This document shows, in pieces, positions 6,093 to 12,249 of a stretch of DNA of 12,249 nt. The DNA is taken from positions 1 through 12,249 of the forward strand of contig JASBZJ010000035.1 in assembly GCA_029983495.1 (NCBI GenBank), in the 5' to 3' direction. The DNA is from Porphyromonas sp. (lineage in GTDB: Bacteria; Bacteroidota; Bacteroidia; Bacteroidales; Porphyromonadaceae). Positions within the stretch are counted from its first letter, which is position 1. Each line of letters begins with the position of its first letter. A model generated the notes under the pieces. It ran no database searches. It was not told where the DNA came from and saw only the letters and a list, made by a program, of their open reading frames with translations. The position numbers were made by a program, and so were the translations under genes.

Positions 6093-6122
6093 GCGGTTTA
6101 CTATACTTGATATTGTAACCGC
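6093..6122 (+). other. Candidate rolling-circle replication origin: hairpin with phiX174-like nick sequence
   Basis: GCGGTTTAC (6093-6101) pairs with GTAACCGC (6115-6122) through eight pairs and one bulged T. The 13-base loop contains ACTTGATATT (6105-6114). The same ten bases form the nick region of the phiX174 plus-strand origin, where gene A protein cuts between G and A of CTTG/ATATT; here that cut would fall between 6109 and 6110. Loop exposure of the nick sequence is a common design in rolling-circle origins. The element lies outside genes, in an element that encodes an HUH initiator. Other TTGATATT copies nearby show that the core alone is not decisive. Confidence 0.55.
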
Positions 6123-6123
6123 T

Positions 6124-6134
6124 AACTGACAGTT
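6124..6134. repeat. Short perfect inverted repeat AACTG-A-CAGTT
   Basis: AACTG (6124-6128) and CAGTT (6130-6134) flank a single A. The right arm overlaps the -33 TTG of the next promoter and a second TTGATATT at 6133-6140. It might be part of the origin region or an operator. Confidence 0.3.
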
Positions 6135-6162
6135 GATATTTCAAAGTATTGTTATATCTTTG
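6133..6162 (+). promoter_or_regulatory. Consensus Bacteroidetes promoter for the 39-codon ORF
   Basis: TTG (6133-6135) and TATCTTTG (6155-6162) are separated by 19 bases, a full match to the TTG-N19-TAnnTTTG pattern. The start codon of the small ORF is 22 bases after the -7 box, leaving a leader of about 15 bases. Confidence 0.7.
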
Positions 6163-6184
6163 TGGTGTGATAATATAGATAGCT

Positions 6185-6304
6185 ATGATTGAACGACTAC
6201 CTCTTTATGTCTTTTGTGGTGTTATTTCTTTGGCTTTTTTCCTCTTTATTGTCTGGTTATGTATTATCCTTATTAAGGATATAATTCGCAGGCTTAAACA
6301 GTAA
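6185..6304 (+). CDS. Small single-pass membrane protein, 39 residues, unrecognised
   Basis: The ORF encodes a short N-terminus MIERLPLY, a hydrophobic stretch at about 9-30 rich in Val, Ile, Leu and Phe with two Cys and one Trp, and a basic tail KDIIRRLKQ. This gives one membrane segment with a probable outside or free N-terminus and a cytoplasmic C-terminus by the positive-inside rule. It is supported as a gene by the consensus promoter 22 bases upstream and the strong terminator downstream, not by a recognised family. Its place between the phage origin and the terminator suggests a phage gene, perhaps acting on the host membrane (lysis or superinfection), but it could also be a host small protein. 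Length alone makes chance occurrence possible. Confidence 0.5.
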   Translation: MIERLPLYVFCGVISLAFFLFIVWLCIILIKDIIRRLKQ

Positions 6305-6425
6305 ACATATTATATTATACCTAGTAAACTGGTAAAAAAGTGAAACAACATATTTAATAAATTACGGTAAAAAGGTTCTCAGGCGACAATTATGTGCAAC
6401 GTAGAGAGGCCTGATTTAGAAAGGG
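6305..6425 (+). other. Non-coding stretch before the terminator
   Basis: About 120 bases without a gene. A pairing of TCAGGC (6379-6384) with GCCTGA (6409-6414) can be drawn. Together with the terminator it could be the 3' untranslated part of the small ORF transcript or a small RNA. No known RNA family (4.5S, 6S, tmRNA) was recognised. Confidence 0.3.
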
Positions 6426-6486
6426 TACCTCCGATATAGCGATATATATTATTTTACATCGCTACATCGGGGGTAACTGTTTTTTA
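6426..6486. terminator. Strong, probably bidirectional terminator between phage end and rlmN
   Basis: TACCTCCGATATAGCGAT (6426-6443) pairs with ATCGCTACATCGGGGGTA (6458-6475): 18 positions with one mismatch and one G-U pair, and a 14-base AT loop. On the + strand ACTG and then T6 follow. On the - strand the stem is followed by CCCTTTCT, a weaker tract. It separates + transcription from the phage side from the convergent rlmN operon. Confidence 0.8.
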
Positions 6487-6497
6487 TTTACCTACTT

Positions 6498-6520
6498 TAT
6501 ACTTGTATATATATACTTGT
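6498..6520. repeat. Direct repeat TATACTTGT
   Basis: TATACTTGT occurs at 6498-6506 and 6512-6520, separated by five AT bases. It lies downstream of rlmN and close to the possible right end of the phage. Function unknown. Confidence 0.35.
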
Positions 6521-6544
6521 GAGTAAGTTCTATAAAAGAGGATT

Positions 6545-7597
6545 TTACTGTCTCTTTTCCTTTTCTTCCTCTTTAGTGGACAACATTCCACAGGCAGCAT
6601 CAATATCCTCCCCTCGAGACTGACGAATAGTGCTATTAATACCAGCTAAGTTAAGTTGGTTACAGAGGTTTGTTATCGAATCCTTGGTGGTATTTGGTAA
6701 TGTAATTCCAGGGATTGCATGGTAACGAATTAAGTTTACCCTACAAGGCACTTGCTTTGCAATTTGGATTAATGCTTTAATATGGTGTGGAGTATCATTA
6801 AGCCCCGAAAAAACAATGTACTCGAAGGTTAATCGCCGTTGCCCCGTAAAATCGTATTGTTTAAGCAATGCTACCAAATTACAGATGGGCATACCTCGTT
6901 CGACTGGCATAATTGAAGCACGCTCGTTAGGTATAGCGTTATGCAAACTTATGGCTAAATGGCAAGATGTTTCGTTTAAAAATCGAACTAGGCCCTTTTC
7001 AACACCAACCGTACTAACCGTAATACGTTTCGGACTCATACCTATAGTTTTAGGTTCAGTAAGAATAGCAATAGCATCCAAAACCGCCTCGATGTTATCC
7101 ATGGGCTCGCCCATACCCATAAATACGATATTCGAAACCTCGTTCCATTCTTTTACTGATAAACACTGATTAAGAATTTCAGCAACTGTAAGATTTCCGT
7201 TAAAGCCTTGTTTACCTGTCATACAGAACAGGCAGTTCATTTTACAGCCAATTTGGGAAGAAATACAGAGTGTTTTTCTATCGCCATCAGGAATCATTAC
7301 CGTTTCAACGAATTTATTACTTACCCCTACGGGGAATAAGTATTTCCGAGTTCCATCGAAGGATGTTACTTCGTGAATAGGTTTTTGCCTACCAACGATT
7401 GCTTTCTGTTGAAGTAAATTACGATTGGCGAGTGAAATATTGGTCATTTGGGAAAATGAGTATGCCCCTTTTCGGTAAATCCAATCAGCAATTTGTGAAC
7501 CAGCAAAAGGCGGAAGCCCAATTTGCTGAGCGAACAATTTGAGTTGAGGAATTGATTTCCCTAGTAGAATAGTTTTCTCTTTTTCTTGTTCGTTCAT
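6545..7597 (-). CDS. rlmN: 23S rRNA (adenine2503-C2)/tRNA (adenine37-C2) methyltransferase RlmN
   Basis: This cytoplasmic radical SAM enzyme methylates C2 of A2503 in 23S rRNA and of A37 in some tRNAs. The 350 residues match the usual size. CISSQIGCKMNCLFCMTGKQ (111-130) contains the CxxxCxxC motif with Cys118, Cys122 and Cys125 that binds the [4Fe-4S] cluster. GMGEPMDN (161-168) is the SAM-binding GGE-like motif. VSTVG (194-198) and AISLHN (215-220) are typical barrel motifs. Cys336 in GEDIDAACGM is the methyl-carrying cysteine. An N-terminal HhH-like accessory domain covers about 1-75. The C-terminus is a charged tail, KEEEKEKRQ. It is the last gene of the - strand operon, 19 bases after rnr. 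A short AAAAGAG/CTCTTTT repeat (6534-6558) spans its stop codon, and the larger terminator lies 60 bases further on. No Cfr-like resistance is suggested; the context and sequence fit the housekeeping enzyme. Confidence 0.97.
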   Translation of the reverse strand: MNEQEKEKTILLGKSIPQLKLFAQQIGLPPFAGSQIADWIYRKGAYSFSQMTNISLANRNLLQQKAIVGRQKPIHEVTSFDGTRKYLFPVGVSNKFVETVMIPDGDRKTLCISSQIGCKMNCLFCMTGKQGFNGNLTVAEILNQCLSVKEWNEVSNIVFMGMGEPMDNIEAVLDAIAILTEPKTIGMSPKRITVSTVGVEKGLVRFLNETSCHLAISLHNAIPNERASIMPVERGMPICNLVALLKQYDFTGQRRLTFEYIVFSGLNDTPHHIKALIQIAKQVPCRVNLIRYHAIPGITLPNTTKDSITNLCNQLNLAGINSTIRQSRGEDIDAACGMLSTKEEEKEKRQ

Positions 7598-7616
7598 ATT
7601 GTAAAAATACCCATCG

Positions 7617-9872
7617 CTACTCTACTATTTCGAAATCGATAAGTCGCTTTATTTTATCAATATCCTTAACCCGAATGCGCATAGATTGCCCAAGCGTATA
7701 CTTGCGACGATAACGTCTTCCTACGAGGCAATAATTATTCTCGTCGAAGGTATAAAAGTCGTCATTTAAATCGCGAATAGGAACAAACCCCTCGCAGTTG
7801 TTGTGATTAAGTGTAATATATACCCCCCATTCGGTTACACCCGTAATAAAGCCATCAAATACCATACCACGTTTGGTTTCGAGGTATTCGGCTTGTTTGT
7901 ATTTAACCGATGCTCGTTCAGCTAGATCCGCTACCCTTTCCATATCGCTACAATGCTCGCAAGCTTCTTCGAGCTTATTGATATCAATATCGTCACCGCA
8001 TTTTCCATCAAAAAGGTAATTGGTAACCAATCGATGCACCATCATATCGGGATAACGACGAATTGGAGAAGAAAAATGCGTGTAATAATCGAATGCAAGA
8101 CCAAAATGCCCAACGTTTTTAGTGGTATACATAGCACGTGCCATAGCGCGGAGTAAAAGCATTTGTACAATATTTTCGTAAGGTGTTCCACTTGTAGTTT
8201 CGAAAATATCATTCACCTCCTGTGTAGTAATTGAATCTTGTCCCCTACTACTCTTCCCTTTTGGTTTAAGAATATGAGTTTTATACAGAAACGAAGTTGC
8301 TGATACCAGTTTATCGGGATCAGGATTGCTGTGTACACGGTATACAAAAGGGGGTTCTTTTTGTGTTTTTTGTTTGAGTTCTTTTCCTATATAGGTCGCC
8401 ACTGTTTTATTGGCAAGCAACATAAACTCCTCGATAAGTTGGTTTGCCGTACCAGAGGTGCGAGGCATAACATCGAGGGGTACCCCTTGTTCGTTTAAAA
8501 TAAAGGTAAGTTCATTGCTTTCGAAGCGAATACCACCATTACTAAAACGTTTTTTACGCATTTTCTGGGCTATATTATTAAGCACACTAAGTTCTTCGGC
8601 AAAGTCACCTTCGTTTGTATCAATTCTAGTTTGTGCTTCCTCATACGAAAATCGCCTATCGCTATTAATTACAGTACGCTTAATTCTAAAATCGATCACT
8701 TCGCCCGTGTGCTTATTCATTCTAAAAATTACAGCATAGGCTAAACGATCCTCATTTGGGCGAAGCGAGCATAAATCGTTCGAAAGTTTTTCGGGCAACA
8801 TAGCAATAGTGCGATCAACAAGATAAATACTTGTTGCTCTATTGTAGGCTTCCTCGTCAATAATATCACCTTGCTTAACATAATAGGTTACGTCCGCAAT
8901 GTGTACTCCAACTTCAATTTGGTTTTCGTCGATTATTTGAAGGGAAAGTGCATCGTCAAAGTCTTTGGCGTCTTTTGGGTCGATGGTAAATGTTGTTATA
9001 TTGCGGAAATCCTCGCGCTTGGTGAATTCTTCGAGAGGAATAGAATCGCTTAAAGCTTCGGCAGCCTTATCTGCATCTTTAGGATAGCTATACGGTAAGC
9101 CAAATTCGGCAAGTATGGCATGCATTTCGGTGTTATTATCGCCTTCTTTGCCGAAACGAGAAATAATATGTCCTTGGGGATAAGTACCCGAACTACTATA
9201 CCAATCTTTAATTTGTACAAGAACTTTATCGTCGACCTCGAGTTTTTGTTCCTCTAGGGGAACTTTTATCATACCACCGCTTAGTAGTTTGTCGTTCGTT
9301 TCAAGTATAGCATTATTTTTTCCTAGTTTACGAACTACAGCCACAAAGGTATCTTTGGCATGTTTTAGTATAGCAACTACTTCGCCACGTGTTATACCCT
9401 TTCTTTGCGAAAGTATAACCACATCAACAGTATCGCCATCGCGTGCATCGAGCGAGTGCCTTTGTGCTAATGTAATAACGGTTCCGTCAAGTTCGCTAAT
9501 TGCATAGTTTTCGCGCCCTTCGCGATGAAATATCGCCTGAACCGTTTTACTGTTGCTACTTAAGAGAGCGAACTGTGCTTTGTTATTCTGAACCAGTCGC
9601 CCTTGCTCCTGCAAAGTATGGAGTATATGTTTTATAAGAATTCGCTCCGAAGCCCCCTTTATCGACATGCTTTTTGCAACGTCATCAACCGAAAAATAGG
9701 TATCGCGGTGTGTTGAAAAAAAACTTAGTACTCTACTAATTGTTTTAGTAGTGCTACCACCGTTACGGTTCTTTACTTTGCTGAAGTGAGCTTCTTTTGC
9801 AATAGTACGAGCATCTTTACGACTACTGCCTCTCTTATTTTTATTACCTGATTTTCCTTGTTTTTTTTTCAT
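7617..9872 (-). CDS. rnr: Ribonuclease R (RNB-family 3'-5' exoribonuclease)
   Basis: This processive 3'-5' exoribonuclease degrades structured RNA in mRNA decay and rRNA quality control. The 751 residues show the full domain order. First comes a Lys-rich N-terminus (1-40), then a winged-helix HTH-like region (about 41-100) and cold-shock OB folds (about 105-240). The RNB catalytic domain covers about 275-620, with DPKDAKDFDDA at 298-308, in which Asp298, Asp304, Asp306 and Asp307 match the catalytic aspartates of RNase II/R. The conserved HFSSPIRRYPDMMVHR is at 599-614. A C-terminal S1 domain covers about 668-749 (GMVFDGFITGVTEWGVYI). Unlike the E. coli enzyme, there is no long basic tail after S1; such short tails are common in Bacteroidetes. 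It begins 24 bases after the rsgA stop and ends 19 bases before rlmN. Confidence 0.97.
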   Translation of the reverse strand: MKKKQGKSGNKNKRGSSRKDARTIAKEAHFSKVKNRNGGSTTKTISRVLSFFSTHRDTYFSVDDVAKSMSIKGASERILIKHILHTLQEQGRLVQNNKAQFALLSSNSKTVQAIFHREGRENYAISELDGTVITLAQRHSLDARDGDTVDVVILSQRKGITRGEVVAILKHAKDTFVAVVRKLGKNNAILETNDKLLSGGMIKVPLEEQKLEVDDKVLVQIKDWYSSSGTYPQGHIISRFGKEGDNNTEMHAILAEFGLPYSYPKDADKAAEALSDSIPLEEFTKREDFRNITTFTIDPKDAKDFDDALSLQIIDENQIEVGVHIADVTYYVKQGDIIDEEAYNRATSIYLVDRTIAMLPEKLSNDLCSLRPNEDRLAYAVIFRMNKHTGEVIDFRIKRTVINSDRRFSYEEAQTRIDTNEGDFAEELSVLNNIAQKMRKKRFSNGGIRFESNELTFILNEQGVPLDVMPRTSGTANQLIEEFMLLANKTVATYIGKELKQKTQKEPPFVYRVHSNPDPDKLVSATSFLYKTHILKPKGKSSRGQDSITTQEVNDIFETTSGTPYENIVQMLLLRAMARAMYTTKNVGHFGLAFDYYTHFSSPIRRYPDMMVHRLVTNYLFDGKCGDDIDINKLEEACEHCSDMERVADLAERASVKYKQAEYLETKRGMVFDGFITGVTEWGVYITLNHNNCEGFVPIRDLNDDFYTFDENNYCLVGRRYRRKYTLGQSMRIRVKDIDKIKRLIDFEIVE

Positions 9873-9896
9873 GGTTCTCTCAAAAATGTGTTATTC

Positions 9897-10868
9897 TTAT
9901 TGAGGTGGGCGATATTTACGCCCTTCTTCACCATCTTCAAGAATGCTTAAATAACTCTGATACCTCGATAAAGCAATTTCGCCTTTTTCAATCGCTTTCA
10001 GCACGGCACAACCCGGTTCATTAAGGTGCTGACAGTTATTAAAACGACAGTTTTTACTGTAAAGGAAAAACTCGCGGAAGTAATGCCCTAAGTTTGTAGC
10101 ATCCATTTCCAAAGTTCCAAAACCTTTTATTCCAGGTGTATCGATAATATAGCCATCCTTGGGAAGTGTACCTAAAGGAATCATTTCGGCCAACGTGGTA
10201 GTGTGCCTACCAGTACTTAAAGCTTTATTTATAGGCCGAGTTAACCGGTTGCTACCTTCGATAATCGTATTAATAAGCGTGCTTTTGCCTACACCCGAAT
10301 GCCCTGCCAACAGAACTACTTTATGGGGTAATAATGCTTTTACTTGTTCGCATCCAATACCCTGCGAAGCACTCATTTTTATGGTAGTATAACCGATTTT
10401 TTCGTATAGGTCAATAAGTTTATCGAGCTGTTGAACTTCAGTGCTGGTAGTATACAAATCAACCTTATTAAATAATAATACAACCGGCACATTATATGCT
10501 TCGGCTGTAGCTAAAAAGCGATCGATAAAAGTTGTTGATGTTACTGGGTAGTTAAGCGTTACAACAAGCAATGCTAAATCGATATTCACCGCCAACATGT
10601 GCGACTCCTTCGATAAGTTGGTTGCTTTACGAACAATATAATTTCGGCGTGGTAGCCTTTCCTCAATTATTACTATACCGTCGGTTGTTGAGGGCAAAAC
10701 CCTAACCCTATCGCCAACCGCTATAGGGGAAGTACTTCGTAAACCTTCGAGTCGTAATGCTCCCTTTACATAAGCATGGTAGCTATTGCCTTGCTCGTCA
10801 ACTACAACGCAACGATTACCCATACTACAAGTAACTAACGCTTCCTGCGATACGCCTTTACTGAACAT
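9897..10868 (-). CDS. rsgA: Ribosome small subunit-dependent GTPase RsgA (circularly permuted GTPase)
   Basis: This GTPase acts in late maturation of the 30S subunit and checks the decoding centre. The 323 residues contain an N-terminal OB fold (about 8-75) and the permuted G domain with G4 NKVD at 134-137, G5 SAS at 166-168, P-loop GHSGVGKST at 189-197 and G3 DTPG at 243-246. The C-terminal zinc site has Cys274, Cys279, His281 and Cys287 in CRFNNCQHLNEPGC. The order G4-G5-G1-G3 is diagnostic for the family. ATG 10868 overlaps the end of cvpA by 11 bases, suggesting translational coupling; a later Met at residue 16 would cut the OB fold and is not preferred. Confidence 0.96.
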   Translation of the reverse strand: MFSKGVSQEALVTCSMGNRCVVVDEQGNSYHAYVKGALRLEGLRSTSPIAVGDRVRVLPSTTDGIVIIEERLPRRNYIVRKATNLSKESHMLAVNIDLALLVVTLNYPVTSTTFIDRFLATAEAYNVPVVLLFNKVDLYTTSTEVQQLDKLIDLYEKIGYTTIKMSASQGIGCEQVKALLPHKVVLLAGHSGVGKSTLINTIIEGSNRLTRPINKALSTGRHTTTLAEMIPLGTLPKDGYIIDTPGIKGFGTLEMDATNLGHYFREFFLYSKNCRFNNCQHLNEPGCAVLKAIEKGEIALSRYQSYLSILEDGEEGRKYRPPQ

Positions 10869-11436
10869 TATAATTAAGGGGAAATTTTATGGGGTTTGAT
10901 TTGAGCGTTGATTGTGTTGACTTTGGTAGCAGGTTAAACGGGAGGTTTCCATCAGTAGCAAATATGGTTGACGAAACAATGTGCTTAACTGGCATATAAA
11001 ACTTCGATACTACTCTAATATCCTCAGGCTGTTGCTTATTGGTATGAGTAATGGGGGGAAAAATGGTATCAATGGTTAGGAATAAAACGCTCAGTAAGGA
11101 AAGTGATACTAAAGGTGATAGAATAGCACCCAGAAAGCGATTTAATGTTTTAATAATAGAAAACGAAATAATGCGCTCCACTTTACGACTAAAAAAACGG
11201 ATTGCCCAAACAATAATTACAAACGAAAGACTGAGCGAAGCAACCTTAAGAACCTGAGCTGATACATCGAAGTAACGAACAATAAGAGGCGAAAGAAGAA
11301 GTGCTACTTTGCTACAAAAAAAACCTGCAACTACTAGGGCTAAAACTGAAGTTATTTGCTTAATAAAACCACTACGGTACCCACGAATTAGCGAAAGCCC
11401 AGCAATGATTGTTATCGCTAAATCAATCCAATTCAT
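10858..11436 (-). CDS. CvpA family inner-membrane protein
   Basis: The protein has 192 residues from ATG 11436 (MNWIDLAITIIAGLSLIRGY). An upstream in-frame start would run into infB and is not needed. Four membrane segments are seen at about 4-18, 27-46, 63-82 and 100-122, with the GYRSGFIKQ motif after the first, as in CvpA / colicin V production proteins. The C-terminal 65 residues are soluble with KFYMPVKHIVSS near the start and a polar tail. CvpA proteins affect envelope homeostasis and were named for colicin V export in E. coli; the biochemical role is not settled. In Bacteroidales a cvpA-like gene commonly follows infB, as here. It overlaps rsgA by 11 bases. Confidence 0.85.
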   Translation of the reverse strand: MNWIDLAITIIAGLSLIRGYRSGFIKQITSVLALVVAGFFCSKVALLLSPLIVRYFDVSAQVLKVASLSLSFVIIVWAIRFFSRKVERIISFSIIKTLNRFLGAILSPLVSLSLLSVLFLTIDTIFPPITHTNKQQPEDIRVVSKFYMPVKHIVSSTIFATDGNLPFNLLPKSTQSTLKSNPIKFPLNYNVQ

Positions 11437-11464
11437 GGTATGGTTAGGTATGAAGGTTTGGAAC

Positions 11465-11494
11465 GAGAGGGAACCAATATTGTAGCTCCCTCTC
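11465..11494 (-). other. Hairpin in the infB-cvpA gap
   Basis: GAGAGGGA (11465-11472) pairs exactly with TCCCTCTC (11487-11494), with a 14-base loop. On the transcribed - strand no U run follows the stem, so it is not a typical terminator. It could be a processing or stability element that sets different infB and cvpA levels. A run of six C next to it adds GC weight on one side only. Confidence 0.45.
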
Positions 11495-11506
11495 CCCCCT
11501 TGTTGT

Positions 11507-12249
11507 TTAAAGTGTTTTTTTGACTTCCATTTCCATAAACGATTCAATAATATCACCTACTTGTATATCGTCGTAGTTGGTAATACTTAAACCGCATTCT
11601 AGCCCTGTAGCCACTTCTTTTGCATCATCTTTGTATCGTTTCAGCGAGGATAATGCCCCTGTATGGATAACAATACCATCGCGTATAACACGAGCTTTAT
11701 CACTGCGTTTTATCTTGCCTTCCTTAACCATACACCCTGCAATAGTTCCAGTACCTTTAATATTAAATACCTGAAGAACTTCGAGGGTTGCTGTTTCCTG
11801 TTCACGAATTTCGGGCGATAACATTCCCTCCATGGCACTTTTTACGTCATCAATGGCATCGTAAATAATCGAGTAGGTTCGTATTTCCACACCATATTGC
11901 TCAGCTAACCGACGCGCTGTACCATTAGGACGAACCTGGAAGCCTATAATAATGGCATCCGAAGCCTTGGCAAGGTCTACATCGTTTTCCGAAATTTGCC
12001 CTACAGCCTTGTGAATTACTTTTACATCAATCTCTTCGGTAGAGAGTTTTATAAGCGAATCGCCAAGAGCCTCGATAGAACCATTTACGTCGCCTTTTAT
12101 AATGAGGTTAAGCTCTTTAAAGTTACCAATCTTAATACGTTGACCAATTTGTTCGAGAGTTAAACGATGTTGTGTTCGTATATCTTGCTCTCGATCTAAC
12201 TGGCGTCGACGACGAGCAATATTACGAGCATCCTGTTCGTTAACCATCA
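11507..12249 (-). CDS. infB: Translation initiation factor IF-2, C-terminal part (truncated by the window edge)
   Basis: IF-2 is the GTPase that brings initiator fMet-tRNA to the 30S subunit and promotes subunit joining. Only about the last 247 codons are inside the window; the frame is open to the right edge, so the 5' part lies outside. Visible are the end of domain II with the arginine-rich linker [13 protein letters not shown], and domain C1 (IF-2 family fold) with [39 protein letters not shown] and [22 protein letters not shown]. The C2 OB domain that binds fMet-tRNA follows, with [24 protein letters not shown] and a typical end, [22 protein letters not shown]. No frameshift is seen. It is the first visible gene of the - strand operon with cvpA, rsgA, rnr and rlmN. 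Confidence 0.96.
   Translation of the reverse strand, partial: MVNEQDARNIARRRRQLDREQDIRTQHRLTLEQIGQRIKIGNFKELNLIIKGDVNGSIEALGDSLIKLSTEEIDVKVIHKAVGQISENDVDLAKASDAIIIGFQVRPNGTARRLAEQYGVEIRTYSIIYDAIDDVKSAMEGMLSPEIREQETATLEVLQVFNIKGTGTIAGCMVKEGKIKRSDKARVIRDGIVIHTGALSSLKRYKDDAKEVATGLECGLSITNYDDIQVGDIIESFMEMEVKKTL

Larger units (their letters stand above)
279..6304 (+). mobile_element. Integrated microvirus (Microviridae) genome, boundaries approximate
   Basis: The stretch encodes the hallmark set of a microvirus in one direction: HUH replication initiator, major capsid protein VP1 and DNA pilot protein VP2, plus two small genes. It is followed on the right by a chromosomal operon on the other strand. 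About 6 kb is the usual size of a microvirus genome. The large VP1 (671 residues) and the Bacteroidetes host fit the Alpavirinae-like proviruses known from Bacteroides and Prevotella, but I cannot separate this from other gokushovirus-like groups by eye. No integrase is present, and no direct repeat flanking the element was recognised, so both ends are uncertain. The left end may lie before position 1 and the right end may reach about 6480. The regulator gene at the left is included because of its position and its link to the spacer before the replication gene, not because its phage origin is proven. Confidence 0.85.

Noticed and set aside
6074..6101. Possible dif-like site around ACTTAAG and the CGCATAA on the minus strand
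   Set aside because: One arm resembles a XerC arm, but the other arm does not match the TTATGTTAA type and no counterpart exists on the left side.
5910..6110. 66-codon open frame in the right non-coding region
   Set aside because: It runs across the 5948-5988 hairpin, the 6000-6028 promoter and the origin hairpin, has a low-complexity unrelated protein sequence and no promoter of its own.
11437..11556. Extended N-terminus for the CvpA protein
   Set aside because: The extra 40 residues overlap infB and are polar and unrelated; CvpA proteins begin at the first membrane segment.
6816..11774. Plus-strand open frames across the host operon
   Set aside because: All are antisense shadows of rlmN, rnr, rsgA, cvpA and infB, whose products are clearly identified.
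1..12249. CRISPR arrays, tRNA or rRNA genes, insertion sequences
   Set aside because: No regularly spaced repeats, cloverleaf-like sequence, rRNA segment or transposase was seen.

Overview
The window holds a small single-stranded-DNA phage genome of the family Microviridae, apparently integrated in a chromosome of a member of the Bacteroidetes (probably Bacteroidales). Beside it lies a conserved housekeeping operon on the opposite strand. The Bacteroidetes assignment rests on three things. The promoter-like sites follow the TTG / TAnnTTTG pattern of that phylum, start codons have AT-rich leaders without Shine-Dalgarno sequences, and the infB-cvpA order resembles that of Bacteroidales. The genus cannot be named from the sequence.

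Left part (1-1108): about 280 bases without a gene, then an XRE/Cro-type helix-turn-helix regulator (302-802) with a recognisable -7 box. A spacer follows that contains a decayed second copy of the regulator's 5' third (about 920-1017), a hairpin, and a perfect 10+1+10 palindrome (1036-1056) just upstream of the phage replication gene.

Phage core (1109-5803, all on +): rolling-circle replication initiator (VP4 type), a small protein of the NNP-N-IR / 'structural protein P5' type that is a candidate murein-active virion or lysis protein, the major capsid protein VP1, the DNA pilot protein VP2, and a small unrecognised protein in the position of a scaffold. The genes are nearly contiguous (TAATG overlap between VP1 and VP2) and favour T-ending codons strongly. 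They end at a hairpin plus T9 terminator.

Right phage part (5878-6544): a non-coding region with a long bulged hairpin, two Bacteroidetes-type promoters, and a hairpin whose loop carries ACTTGATATT, identical to the nick region of the phiX174 plus-strand origin. This is the best candidate for the replication origin. Then come a 39-codon single-membrane-segment ORF under a consensus promoter and a strong, probably bidirectional, terminator. No integrase is encoded and I could not find attachment repeats; integration through host XerC/XerD is the likely but unproven route.

Host part (6545-12249, all on -): infB (3' part) - cvpA - rsgA - rnr - rlmN, tightly spaced. It combines translation initiation, a membrane protein, small-subunit maturation, an exoribonuclease and 23S rRNA/tRNA methylation.

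Working picture: the HTH protein may hold the phage silent, perhaps by binding the palindrome ahead of the replication gene. When the genome is circular, the + strand promoters at the right end would read through the junction towards the regulator and replication gene. Microviruses with a dedicated repressor are not a standard part of the textbook picture, which makes the left region the most interesting one together with the origin hairpin.
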